From JBGSUE01 sp041753515 (lineage in GTDB: Bacteria; Patescibacteriota; Microgenomatia; UBA10105; UBA927): DNA of 39,964 nucleotides. The translations under genes and the position numbers were made by a program. Below the pieces are notes generated by a model. The model ran no database searches, had not been told where the DNA came from, and saw only the letters and a list, made by a program, of their open reading frames with translations. Location: NCBI GenBank assembly GCA_041753515.1, contig JBGSUE010000049.1, positions 1 through 39,964 of the forward strand, in the 5' to 3' direction. Shown piece after piece: positions 31,310 to 38,149 of this stretch (position 1 is its first letter; every line of letters starts with the position of its first letter).

Positions 31310-32134
31310 ATTTTACCTGCCCGTATTGTTATAGTATTATCGTATATACTGGTTGCTTTTCCCGTTTACGGGGCATCTCTCACCATCTCATCGACGGTGC
31401 AATCCATCGCACAATCTGATGAAGTACCGATTGACGCATCGCTTATCATTCAAAATGATTCTACATATTATTTGAGAGGTGTATTTTATATATCAGGCAG
31501 TTCAAAATACTGCGGATATACGTATAACGGACAGAATTTTTACAGTGAACCGGTGACGACCAATGATGGATGGAAAAATTTTTTCCCCGTGTCAACATCT
31601 GAAGGATCCTGGTCAGGACAATTGAAAGTGAAATTCGATCCAGGCAAATCGTATTGTCAGGAAAGCGGAGAGTATGCATTCAAGATTCAGCGTTATACAC
31701 AGTCAGGCAGTGCAAGTTTTGATGATCAGAATGAACTTGTATTTTCTGTGACAGTTCCAACTCCAACATCAACTGTTACGGATACACCAAAACCCCAACC
31801 GACTGCAACACATACAAAAAAACCGGATCCAACAGCGCTCCCGCCGGCTACAGTACCCCACCAAGCAGTTCAGTCAGTATCAATAACACCCAAACCGGTC
31901 AAAAGCATCACTCCGACACAGACGATTACTCCCATGGACACACCTTTCACAGCAAGCTCCGGCAGTGTGGTATTGGGCAGTGTTGATGAACTGCAGGTTG
32001 TGGCGACTGAATCTTCCGGTATGGATGCATCACGCATTGCGGGAATATCGGCGGCTTTCATCGGTATGGGTTTCATATCCCTGTCAATAGCTTTATACTA
32101 TGGAATATATGTCAGTCAGCAGAAAAACCTTTAG
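31310..32134 (+). CDS. Secreted or anchored surface protein with Pro/Thr-rich stalk
   Basis: The frame opens after a TAG at 31301 and encodes a plausible signal peptide, LPARIVIVLSYILVAFPVYGA, but has no ATG, GTG or TTG before GTG 31397, which would cut the signal away. ATT 31310 is proposed as a start (274 residues). A beta-rich domain follows (SLIIQNDSTYYLRGVFYISG... with two or three cysteines), then a stalk rich in Pro and Thr (VPTPTSTVTDTPKPQPTATH onward), and a membrane segment near the C-terminus (ISAAFIGMGFISLSIALYYG). Looks like a surface adhesin-like or stalk protein; function unknown. Overlaps the VanZ-like gene. Confidence 0.6.
   Translation: MLPARIVIVLSYILVAFPVYGASLTISSTVQSIAQSDEVPIDASLIIQNDSTYYLRGVFYISGSSKYCGYTYNGQNFYSEPVTTNDGWKNFFPVSTSEGSWSGQLKVKFDPGKSYCQESGEYAFKIQRYTQSGSASFDDQNELVFSVTVPTPTSTVTDTPKPQPTATHTKKPDPTALPPATVPHQAVQSVSITPKPVKSITPTQTITPMDTPFTASSGSVVLGSVDELQVVATESSGMDASRIAGISAAFIGMGFISLSIALYYGIYVSQQKNL
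32094..32099 (+). promoter_or_regulatory. -10 box before the VanZ-like gene
   Basis: TATACT at 32094-32099, inside the 3' end of the surface protein gene, 9 bases before ATG 32109. This supports the 32109 start over the ATG at 32100, which would directly abut the -10. Confidence 0.35.
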
Positions 32135-32531
32135 ACTGATTCATGCCTGGTTGCCGGCTGTTATCTGGATGGTTGTGATATTTGTGTTTTCAAGTCAGCA
32201 CAAGGTGTCGGTATCCGAAGAGTACGTACTCAATTTTCTTTTTTTCAAAACATTGCATCTTATCGAGTATGCAGTTTTATATATATTTTTTTACCGGGCT
32301 TTGAAGGTATCCGGTTTAACGGGGTTGAATGGTTGGTCATTTATCCTGTTGATTCTCTATGCAGCAAGTGATGAATTTCATCAGACACAAGTCTACGGGC
32401 GCGAGGGGACAGTCCGGGATGTTATAATAGATAGTCTGGGAGCATTGATTGCATGGATACTGATTCGATATACCATACCAAAAGCGCCGGAGAAACTGAA
32501 AAGCTTGGCCAGAAAATTGGACATAGCATAA
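32109..32531 (+). CDS. VanZ-family membrane protein
   Basis: 140 residues from ATG 32109. Four membrane segments: about 14-30 (WLPAVIWMVVIFVFSS), 46-64, 74-90 and 112-128. The VanZ hallmark is present: YAASDEFHQTQVYGREGTVRDVIIDSLGALIAW, with the His of EFHQ and the GR-x-G-x2-RDV segment. VanZ confers low-level teicoplanin resistance in enterococci; most homologues have no known role. Its 3' end overlaps tsaE by 79 bases. Confidence 0.9.
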   Translation: MSVSRKTFRLIHAWLPAVIWMVVIFVFSSQHKVSVSEEYVLNFLFFKTLHLIEYAVLYIFFYRALKVSGLTGLNGWSFILLILYAASDEFHQTQVYGREGTVRDVIIDSLGALIAWILIRYTIPKAPEKLKSLARKLDIA

Positions 32532-32923
32532 GGAAAACTCCTGATAAAAAATATAGATTTTTGCTTCGTGGCGAGCTGGGGAGTGGAAAAACCACCTTTG
32601 TACGAGGACTTTTGTCTGGTTTAGGGTATTCCGGCAGAGTTCTGTCTCCCACTTTTACGTTTATCCGCGCATACTATCTGGATTCGTGCATGATGTATCA
32701 TCTTGATCTGTATCGCGGTGCAGATGATGCCATTCGAGAAACAGTATCCGAAATACTGTCGGGTACGGGTGTTCTTGCCATTGAGTGGCCTGAGAAACTG
32801 GACATCGAGTGGCCGCGTCCGTACACGGAAATTTCTTTTGAGTCATTGGAAAGCGAACATGTGATTACAATCAGTACTTACGCAGACTCATGTCATCCTG
32901 AGGCAGAAAGCCGAAGGATCTAG
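32453..32923 (+). CDS. tsaE: tRNA t6A biosynthesis ATPase TsaE
   Basis: 156 residues. P-loop GELGSGKTT (40-48), then SPTFTFIRAYY, YHLDLYR and AIEWPEKL, all TsaE signatures. TsaE powers the TsaB-TsaD complex that makes threonylcarbamoyl-A37 on ANN-decoding tRNAs. The start ATG 32453 lies inside the VanZ-like gene and is preceded by GGGAG. The last ten codons (CHPEAESRRI) are encoded by the REP-like element that follows, so the natural C-terminus was probably extended by it. tsaC and tsaB are the next genes. Confidence 0.93.
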   Translation: MDTDSIYHTKSAGETEKLGQKIGHSIRKTPDKKYRFLLRGELGSGKTTFVRGLLSGLGYSGRVLSPTFTFIRAYYLDSCMMYHLDLYRGADDAIRETVSEILSGTGVLAIEWPEKLDIEWPRPYTEISFESLESEHVITISTYADSCHPEAESRRI

Positions 32924-32970
32924 TTATTATGTTTAAGTTAGATTCTTCGCATCAGAATGCTCAGAATGAC
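32892..32970. repeat. REP-like element overlapping the tsaE 3' end
   Basis: Ends GTCATCCTGAG and CTCAGAATGAC form an imperfect inverted repeat, with inner CGAAGGATCTAG and TTAGATTCTTCG also complementary. It reads as the common TCATCCTGAG...GAAGGATCT palindrome family. It provides the tsaE stop and may terminate or stabilise that mRNA before tsaC. Confidence 0.65.
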
Positions 32971-32990
32971 AATTGAATGCGTAACTCATG

Positions 32991-32996
32991 TACAAT
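32991..32996 (+). promoter_or_regulatory. -10 box of tsaC
   Basis: TACAAT at 32991-32996, 8 bases before ATG 33005, with no Shine-Dalgarno sequence: another leaderless-type start. Confidence 0.45.
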
Positions 32997-33004
32997 AAAA
33001 ACAT

Positions 33005-33553
33005 ATGGAGTATAATGCATTGCAGGTTTTCGAGCGTGGCGGTATTGTCATATATCCGACTGATACGGCAATAGGCATCGGCTGCAGGATTGATAACCGG
33101 GAGGCAGTGGACCGGGTATTCCGGATAAGAGAGCGTCCTCCAACTCAAGCCGTACCCGTGTTAGTTTCCTCATATGACATGGCAAAACGCTATTATGACA
33201 ATCCGTCATATAAAGTCCAAGAATTGGCAAAGAAGTATTGGCCGGGAGGATTGACTATCGTATCCAATGCTTCAAACATCGTATACGAACGGATTACCGG
33301 AGGGTCGGGGACAATAGGTATGCGTATGCCGAACCATCCCGGACTTCTTTCGGTTATTGAACGGTTGGGCGTTCCGATCGTTGGCTGCAGCGCAAATATC
33401 CATGGGGAAAAAACTCCGTACCGTGTGAGTGATTTGGATGTAAAATTAGGCACACTTGTTGATTATGTCTGGGAAGAGGATGCACTGGGTACAGGTGTTT
33501 CCACAGTCATTGATGATATGAAAATTATCAGGCAGGGAATTGTCCATCTATGA
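33005..33553 (+). CDS. tsaC: L-threonylcarbamoyladenylate synthase (TsaC/YrdC)
   Basis: 182 residues, a single YrdC domain without the Sua5 C-terminal extension. Makes threonylcarbamoyl-AMP from threonine, bicarbonate and ATP, the first step of t6A. Signatures: GGIVIYPTDTAIGIGCRI, IRERPPTQAVPVLV, YWPGGLTIV, SGTIGMRMPNHP and the final GCSANIHGEKTP. Its stop overlaps the tsaB start (ATGA). The tsaE-tsaC-tsaB cluster supplies most of the pathway; tsaD is not in the window. Confidence 0.94.
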   Translation: MEYNALQVFERGGIVIYPTDTAIGIGCRIDNREAVDRVFRIRERPPTQAVPVLVSSYDMAKRYYDNPSYKVQELAKKYWPGGLTIVSNASNIVYERITGGSGTIGMRMPNHPGLLSVIERLGVPIVGCSANIHGEKTPYRVSDLDVKLGTLVDYVWEEDALGTGVSTVIDDMKIIRQGIVHL

Positions 33554-33843
33554 AAAAACTCGAAATCGATACGACAAATCATAAAATAACACGGGTATCT
33601 TTTGACGGAGTATCACTGGTGCGGGAAAGTACGTATGGATCACAGAATGTATTGCCGATGATAGAGGAATTGGGTGCAGATATCCCTGATCGTATCCAAG
33701 TCGTGCCGGGACCGGGATCATATACGGGTATCCGGGTCGGTATGGTCATTGGAAAAACCCTCGCCTGGCTTCTGGGAATTCCGGTAAACAATGCCGCTCC
33801 CCATCAGGATACTCCAATTCGGTATGGACTTGACCGCTGGTGA
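33550..33843 (+). CDS. tsaB: TsaB-like protein reduced to the N-terminal lobe
   Basis: 97 residues, versus about 220-230 in E. coli TsaB. It keeps the first ASKHA lobe signature: LEIDTTNHKITRVSF (for LAIDTS), then VVPGPGSYTGIRVGMVIGKTLAWLLGIPV. The C-terminal lobe is absent and the frame closes cleanly with TGA. TsaB is a non-catalytic partner of TsaD; the retained part includes the helices that form the TsaB-TsaD interface. Operon position right after tsaC supports the call. It is more likely a lineage-specific minimal form than a broken gene, since no remnant of the second lobe follows. Confidence 0.8.
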   Translation: MKKLEIDTTNHKITRVSFDGVSLVRESTYGSQNVLPMIEELGADIPDRIQVVPGPGSYTGIRVGMVIGKTLAWLLGIPVNNAAPHQDTPIRYGLDRW

Positions 33844-33874
33844 ATAGCCTCTGGTTTTTTGCCTTTATTCTCTT

Positions 33875-33880
33875 TATGAT
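33875..33880 (+). promoter_or_regulatory. -10 box of the CAP-domain gene
   Basis: TATGAT at 33875-33880, 8 bases before ATG 33889, after a T-rich stretch; no ribosome binding site. Confidence 0.4.
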
Positions 33881-33888
33881 AGGTATAT

Positions 33889-34776
33889 ATGGGCGTTTTG
33901 AGGTACGTTCATCATCTGTTTGTTCCGCAAAGCTCGAATAACCACCGGGCAAAACTGTTGCACATCGATGCCTTGAGCATTTGTCTTATCGTGTTTCTTC
34001 TGGTTAATATCGGACTGAAATCTGTTCACCGGCATTTTCCTGACGTGTTGGGGTATGCCACGGATATATACGTCCAGAGTTTACTCAATAAAACCAACGA
34101 ATACCGAACAAACGCGAATCTTGATCCTCTTGTATTGAATGATACGCTGAGTAAAGCCGCGATGCTTAAAGCCCAGAATATGTTTTCGGAAAATTATTGG
34201 GCGCACAACAGCCCAAGCGGTAAAACACCATGGGTGTTTATCACACAAGCAGGATATCAGTATTCGGTTGCCGGAGAAAACCTGGCAAAAAATTTCATGT
34301 CCAGCGATGGAGTTGTCGATGCATGGATGGTATCGCCATCCCATAAAGATAACATTTTGAAACCGAATTACCGGGATGTTGGTTTTGCAATCGTAAACGG
34401 GGTGCTCAATGGTGAGGAAACGACACTGGTTGTTCAAATGTTCGGGACACAGGCATATTCCCCGCCAAAACAGGCGAAAACTGAACCTGTCGAGGAAGGT
34501 GCGTCAACAAATGAACCAATAGCGATTGAACAAACACACGTTGAGCAGGTGCGAATTCAAGGGGTGAGTATCAAGCCAAAGTATGATATTCACCTGGTAG
34601 TACGGGTGGTCAGTTATACATTTATCAGTATCATGATGGTGGCAATCGGTATTGATGCAATCGTTGCATCAAAAAGACGTATCGTACGCGTAGCCGGTCA
34701 TAATATGTCACACATACTTTTTTTTGGTGTATTATTGATACTATCGGTACTCACAACATCAGGATCAATTTTATGA
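33889..34776 (+). CDS. CAP/SCP-domain membrane protein
   Basis: 295 residues. Membrane segment about 26-44 (HIDALSICLIVFLLVNIGL), then a CAP (cysteine-rich secretory, SCP/PR1) domain at about 64-190: LLNKTNEYRTNANLDPLVLNDTLSKAAMLKAQNM, the WAHNSPSGKTPW histidine, YSVAGENLAKNF with the Glu, and AWMVSPSHKDNILKPNYRDVGFAI with the second His. The CAP tetrad is thus complete. A charged linker and two C-terminal membrane segments follow (about 236-256 and 272-292). Bacterial CAP proteins are surface or secreted; function unclear. Overlaps the next gene by ATGA. Confidence 0.9.
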   Translation: MGVLRYVHHLFVPQSSNNHRAKLLHIDALSICLIVFLLVNIGLKSVHRHFPDVLGYATDIYVQSLLNKTNEYRTNANLDPLVLNDTLSKAAMLKAQNMFSENYWAHNSPSGKTPWVFITQAGYQYSVAGENLAKNFMSSDGVVDAWMVSPSHKDNILKPNYRDVGFAIVNGVLNGEETTLVVQMFGTQAYSPPKQAKTEPVEEGASTNEPIAIEQTHVEQVRIQGVSIKPKYDIHLVVRVVSYTFISIMMVAIGIDAIVASKRRIVRVAGHNMSHILFFGVLLILSVLTTSGSIL

Positions 34777-35030
34777 GTGATGCAACTGAACAGATGCTGA
34801 ACGTATTTATACTCGTTATTATTCTCGGTATGGGTATAACAGCGTTTGTAAATGTACAGGGGAACCAGATTGCACAGCTCATGGTTGGCGTGATTATTGC
34901 GGTTGCCTATGCATTATGGGGTTTAGTCCATCATTGGACTCAAGAAAGTCTGCATAAGAAAATTGTGATAGAATATGTCCTTATTGGTGCCATTGCCGTA
35001 TCGGTACTCATAACGTTATCAGGAATATGA
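34773..35030 (+). CDS. Small three-span membrane protein
   Basis: 85 residues, nearly all membrane: about 9-27 (LNVFILVIILGMGITAFV), 34-52 (AQLMVGVIIAVAYALWGLV) and 64-83 (IVIEYVLIGAIAVSVLITL). Start overlaps the CAP-protein stop, so the two are translationally coupled and may form a complex. No family recognised. Confidence 0.7.
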   Translation: MSDATEQMLNVFILVIILGMGITAFVNVQGNQIAQLMVGVIIAVAYALWGLVHHWTQESLHKKIVIEYVLIGAIAVSVLITLSGI

Positions 35031-35049
35031 TTTGGGAAAGGAGAAACAT

Positions 35050-35790
35050 ATGCAAGGGTTAATTCTGGCAGGAGGACTTGCCACACGGTTGCGTCCGCTT
35101 ACTTTTGTTACAAACAAACACCTCCTGCCTATTTACCATAAACCAATGATTTATTATCCATTGGAAGCGATGCAAAAAGCAGGTATTAAAGAAGTTCTGA
35201 TAACGACATCACCTGATCATTCCGGACATTTCGCAAATTTATTGGGGGCTGGTGAGGAGTTTAATATGCGACTATATTACGCAATTCAAAAAAATCCAAA
35301 AGGAGGAATTGCTGATGCAATTGCATTAGGAGAAGAGTTTACTCACAATGAACCGCTTTTGGTTATTTTAGGAGATAATATATTTAATTATGACCTTAAA
35401 GGGTCAATCAGACGATTTGATGAAAGAGGAAATAAGGGAGCAGTAGTTTTTGGTGTGCATAAGGACACGGAATCTAAACATTACGGAGTCATTGAGTTGG
35501 ATAAACACGGAAATGTCATTTCAATTGAAGAAAAGCCGAAAGTGCCGAAATCGGATATTGCGCAGACAGGAATATATATGTACGACCATAGCGTATTTGA
35601 CTATATCAAACGATTAAAACCATCAGACCGTGAAGAGCTGGAAGTGACGGATCTCAATAATATTTACCTGTCCAAGGGGGAGTTGCAGTGCGAAATTATT
35701 GACTGGTGGATCGATGCGGGTAGTTCCCATGATGAGTTGCTGCGCGCAAATATGCAGGTAAAGGAATTTATATTGGAAGGAAAATTATGA
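35050..35790 (+). CDS. rmlA: Glucose-1-phosphate thymidylyltransferase (RmlA-like)
   Basis: 246 residues from ATG 35050, which has an AAAGGAG ribosome binding site; the frame from 35032 is a longer artefact. Nucleotidyltransferase signature GLILAGGLATRLRPLT with the essential Arg, then KHLLPIYHKPMIYYPLE, LLVILGDNIF (metal-binding Asp) and IDWWIDAGSSHDEL. Makes dTDP-glucose from dTTP and glucose-1-phosphate. First gene of the rmlACBD operon; overlaps rmlC by ATGA. It is the shorter form of RmlA, lacking about 45 residues of the allosteric C-terminus. Confidence 0.93.
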   Translation: MQGLILAGGLATRLRPLTFVTNKHLLPIYHKPMIYYPLEAMQKAGIKEVLITTSPDHSGHFANLLGAGEEFNMRLYYAIQKNPKGGIADAIALGEEFTHNEPLLVILGDNIFNYDLKGSIRRFDERGNKGAVVFGVHKDTESKHYGVIELDKHGNVISIEEKPKVPKSDIAQTGIYMYDHSVFDYIKRLKPSDREELEVTDLNNIYLSKGELQCEIIDWWIDAGSSHDELLRANMQVKEFILEGKL

Positions 35791-36260
35791 TAGATGGTGT
35801 TATGTTCAAAAAGCTTGATATTCATCCGGATGAGAGGGGTACATTCACGGAAATTATCCGTATCTCAGACCAGTTTTTTTCGGAAGGTTTTGCCCAGTTA
35901 TCGCATTCATTTATGGTGGATGGTGTTGTGAAAGCATGGCATATCCATAAAACCCAGATAGACTGGTGGTATGTAGCGGATGGGACTATCAAGACGGCAC
36001 TGTATGATACCCGACCGCGGTCACAAACATATAAATACCTTGATGAGTACGTCATCGGCCGGAAAGGTGAAAAATTAGTCCTGAAAATTCCGGCTGGAGT
36101 AGCACACGGTTTAAAAGTTATTGAGGGTCCAGCGCACCTCATTTATATAACCAGTTCCATATACAATAAGGATGAGGAGGGAAGGATTCCTTACAATGAC
36201 CCGGAAATTGGCTATGACTGGGTACAAGGGAAAGCGATATCAAACACAAATATTACCTGA
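35787..36260 (+). CDS. rmlC: dTDP-4-dehydrorhamnose 3,5-epimerase-like protein
   Basis: 157 residues, a cupin. It starts FKKLDIHPDERGTFTEIIR like RmlC and has the catalytic His in KAWHIHKTQIDWWYVADG, the segment TALYDTRPRSQTYK and IPAGVAHGLKVIEGPAHLIYITS. RmlC epimerises C3 and C5 of dTDP-4-keto-6-deoxyglucose. Shorter than the usual 180, with the C-terminal part of the dimer arm reduced. Directly adjoins rmlB with no spacer. Confidence 0.88.
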   Translation: MIDGVMFKKLDIHPDERGTFTEIIRISDQFFSEGFAQLSHSFMVDGVVKAWHIHKTQIDWWYVADGTIKTALYDTRPRSQTYKYLDEYVIGRKGEKLVLKIPAGVAHGLKVIEGPAHLIYITSSIYNKDEEGRIPYNDPEIGYDWVQGKAISNTNIT

Positions 36261-37277
36261 ATGAAACTGCTTGTTACCGGCGGCGCCGGATTTATCGGTT
36301 CAAATTTTATTCTCTATTGGATGAGGCAGCACCCAGATGATTCTATTGTCAATCTTGATAGTCTTACATACGCAGGAAACCTGGAAAATTTATCATCCAT
36401 TGAACATGATAGTCGATATACATTTATCAGGGGCGATATCTGTGATGCACCGCTTGTTGATAGCCTTATGAAGGATTCTGATAGTGTCGTCCATTTTGCT
36501 GCAGAAAGTCATGTTGACCGTTCGATCATGAATGATGCCGATTTTATCCGGACCAATATCTCCGGTACCCATACGCTACTTGTATCTGCCCGTAAGCACA
36601 ATGTTTCAAGATTTCATCATGTGTCAACCGATGAGGTATTCGGATCACTGGATCTTGAGAGTCATGATACATTTTCGGAATCCACACCCTATGATCCGCG
36701 AAGTCCGTATAGTGCAAGTAAGGCAGCATCAGACCATCTGGTTCGGGCATATTTTCATACCTATGGGCTTGGAATTACAATCACGAATTGTTCAAACAAT
36801 TACGGTCCGTATCAGTTTCCGGAGAAGTTCATAGCCCTGGCAATTACCAACCTTTTAGAAAATAAGAAAGTGCCGGTGTATGGTGATGGACTCAATGTCA
36901 GGGACTGGCTGTATGTGGAGGATCATTGCAGGGCAATCGATGCGGTACTGAAGCACGGCATCGCGGGAGAAACTTATTGTATCGGAGGGTTGACTCAATC
37001 CATATCAAATTTGAGCGTGATAAAAAAAATACTGGCAATCATGGGGAAAGATGAATCTTGTATAGAATTTGTGACGGATCGTCCTGGTCATGACAGACGG
37101 TATGCGATTGATTGGAAAAAAATTCACAATAATCTGGGATTTGTGCCGCAGAATGATTTCGATACATATCTTCAAAAGACTGTTGATTGGTATACAACAC
37201 ATCGTGAATGGTGGGAAAAAATAAAAACAGGGGAATATGCATCATACTATAAACGTCAATACGGAGTACATGTATGA
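36261..37277 (+). CDS. rmlB: dTDP-glucose 4,6-dehydratase
   Basis: 338 residues. Extended short-chain dehydrogenase: NAD-binding GGAGFIGSNF (7-16), NLDSLTYAGNLENL, HFAAESHVDRSI, catalytic STDEVFGSL (Asp and Glu of the dehydratase) and YSASK (about 150-154). The GPYQFPEKFIALAITN and YVEDHCRAID segments are typical. Converts dTDP-glucose to dTDP-4-keto-6-deoxyglucose. Overlaps rmlD by ATGA. Confidence 0.97.
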   Translation: MKLLVTGGAGFIGSNFILYWMRQHPDDSIVNLDSLTYAGNLENLSSIEHDSRYTFIRGDICDAPLVDSLMKDSDSVVHFAAESHVDRSIMNDADFIRTNISGTHTLLVSARKHNVSRFHHVSTDEVFGSLDLESHDTFSESTPYDPRSPYSASKAASDHLVRAYFHTYGLGITITNCSNNYGPYQFPEKFIALAITNLLENKKVPVYGDGLNVRDWLYVEDHCRAIDAVLKHGIAGETYCIGGLTQSISNLSVIKKILAIMGKDESCIEFVTDRPGHDRRYAIDWKKIHNNLGFVPQNDFDTYLQKTVDWYTTHREWWEKIKTGEYASYYKRQYGVHV

Positions 37278-38149
37278 AAATATTGGGTACAGGACTGTCC
37301 GGTCTTGTCGGTTCGCGTATCGTCGAACTTTTAGGAAATAAGTATTCTTTTGCCAATATAAGTTTGGAAACAGGTGTAGATATTACGGATTATGCATCAG
37401 TAGATAGAATCATTTCATCGTCCGACGCCCCATGGGTGTTTCATTTTGCGGCAAAAACCGATGTTGATGGGTGTGAAAAAGATAAACCACAGGGGATACA
37501 TGGTGCTGCATGGAAAATAAATGTGGATGCCACGGAAAATATTGTCCGTCTCTGCCGTATATACGGTAAGAGACTTCTCTATCTTGCTACTGACTATGAT
37601 TTTTCCGGAACCAAAAGAGGGTATATGGATAGCGACATGCCGGATCCTCTTGGCTGGTATGGAATAACGAAAGCAGAGGGGGAAAAACGGGTTTTATCAC
37701 TGAAAAATGACGGATTGGTCTTGCGTATTGCCAATCCGTACCGTGCCCAAACCGATTCCGGTAAAACAGATTTTGTACATAAAATAAAATCACGGCTTGA
37801 ATCGGGGATGCAGGTTACTGCGCCGACAGACAGTATCTTTACGCCGACGTTTATTGATGATATTGCCTATGCAATTGATTGTTGTGTACACAAGAGCGCA
37901 TCTGGCATCATGAATTGCGCGGGAGCTGATTCAATGAGTCCATATACATCAGCTCTGATGATTGCCCGTATGTGGGGTGTAGACGAACAACTTGTGAAAA
38001 AGTCGGATTTTCAGTCATATATATCTGAAAGGGCACCCAGGCCCTTACATGCGAAGCTTATTAATGCTAAAATATTTCATTACGGCATTTCCATGAAGAC
38101 ATTTGCCCAAGGATTAGAAGAAATAAAAAAACAGGAGGATGAGTTATGA
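37274..38149 (+). CDS. rmlD: dTDP-4-dehydrorhamnose reductase-like protein
   Basis: 291 residues. N-terminal GTGLSGLVGS (NADPH loop), VDITDYASVDRII, HFAAKTDVDGCEKD, ATDYDFSG (for STDYVFDG) and YGITKAEGE with the YxxxK pair. RmlD reduces the 4-keto group to give dTDP-L-rhamnose. Some motifs deviate from standard RmlD, so a related 4-ketoreductase producing another 6-deoxysugar is possible. Overlaps rmlC-B series on the left and the dehydrogenase gene on the right by 4 bases each. Confidence 0.85.
   Translation: MKILGTGLSGLVGSRIVELLGNKYSFANISLETGVDITDYASVDRIISSSDAPWVFHFAAKTDVDGCEKDKPQGIHGAAWKINVDATENIVRLCRIYGKRLLYLATDYDFSGTKRGYMDSDMPDPLGWYGITKAEGEKRVLSLKNDGLVLRIANPYRAQTDSGKTDFVHKIKSRLESGMQVTAPTDSIFTPTFIDDIAYAIDCCVHKSASGIMNCAGADSMSPYTSALMIARMWGVDEQLVKKSDFQSYISERAPRPLHAKLINAKIFHYGISMKTFAQGLEEIKKQEDEL

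Noticed and set aside
33844..33888. Terminator after tsaB at the T run near 33854
   Set aside because: No stable stem can be formed just upstream of the T run.
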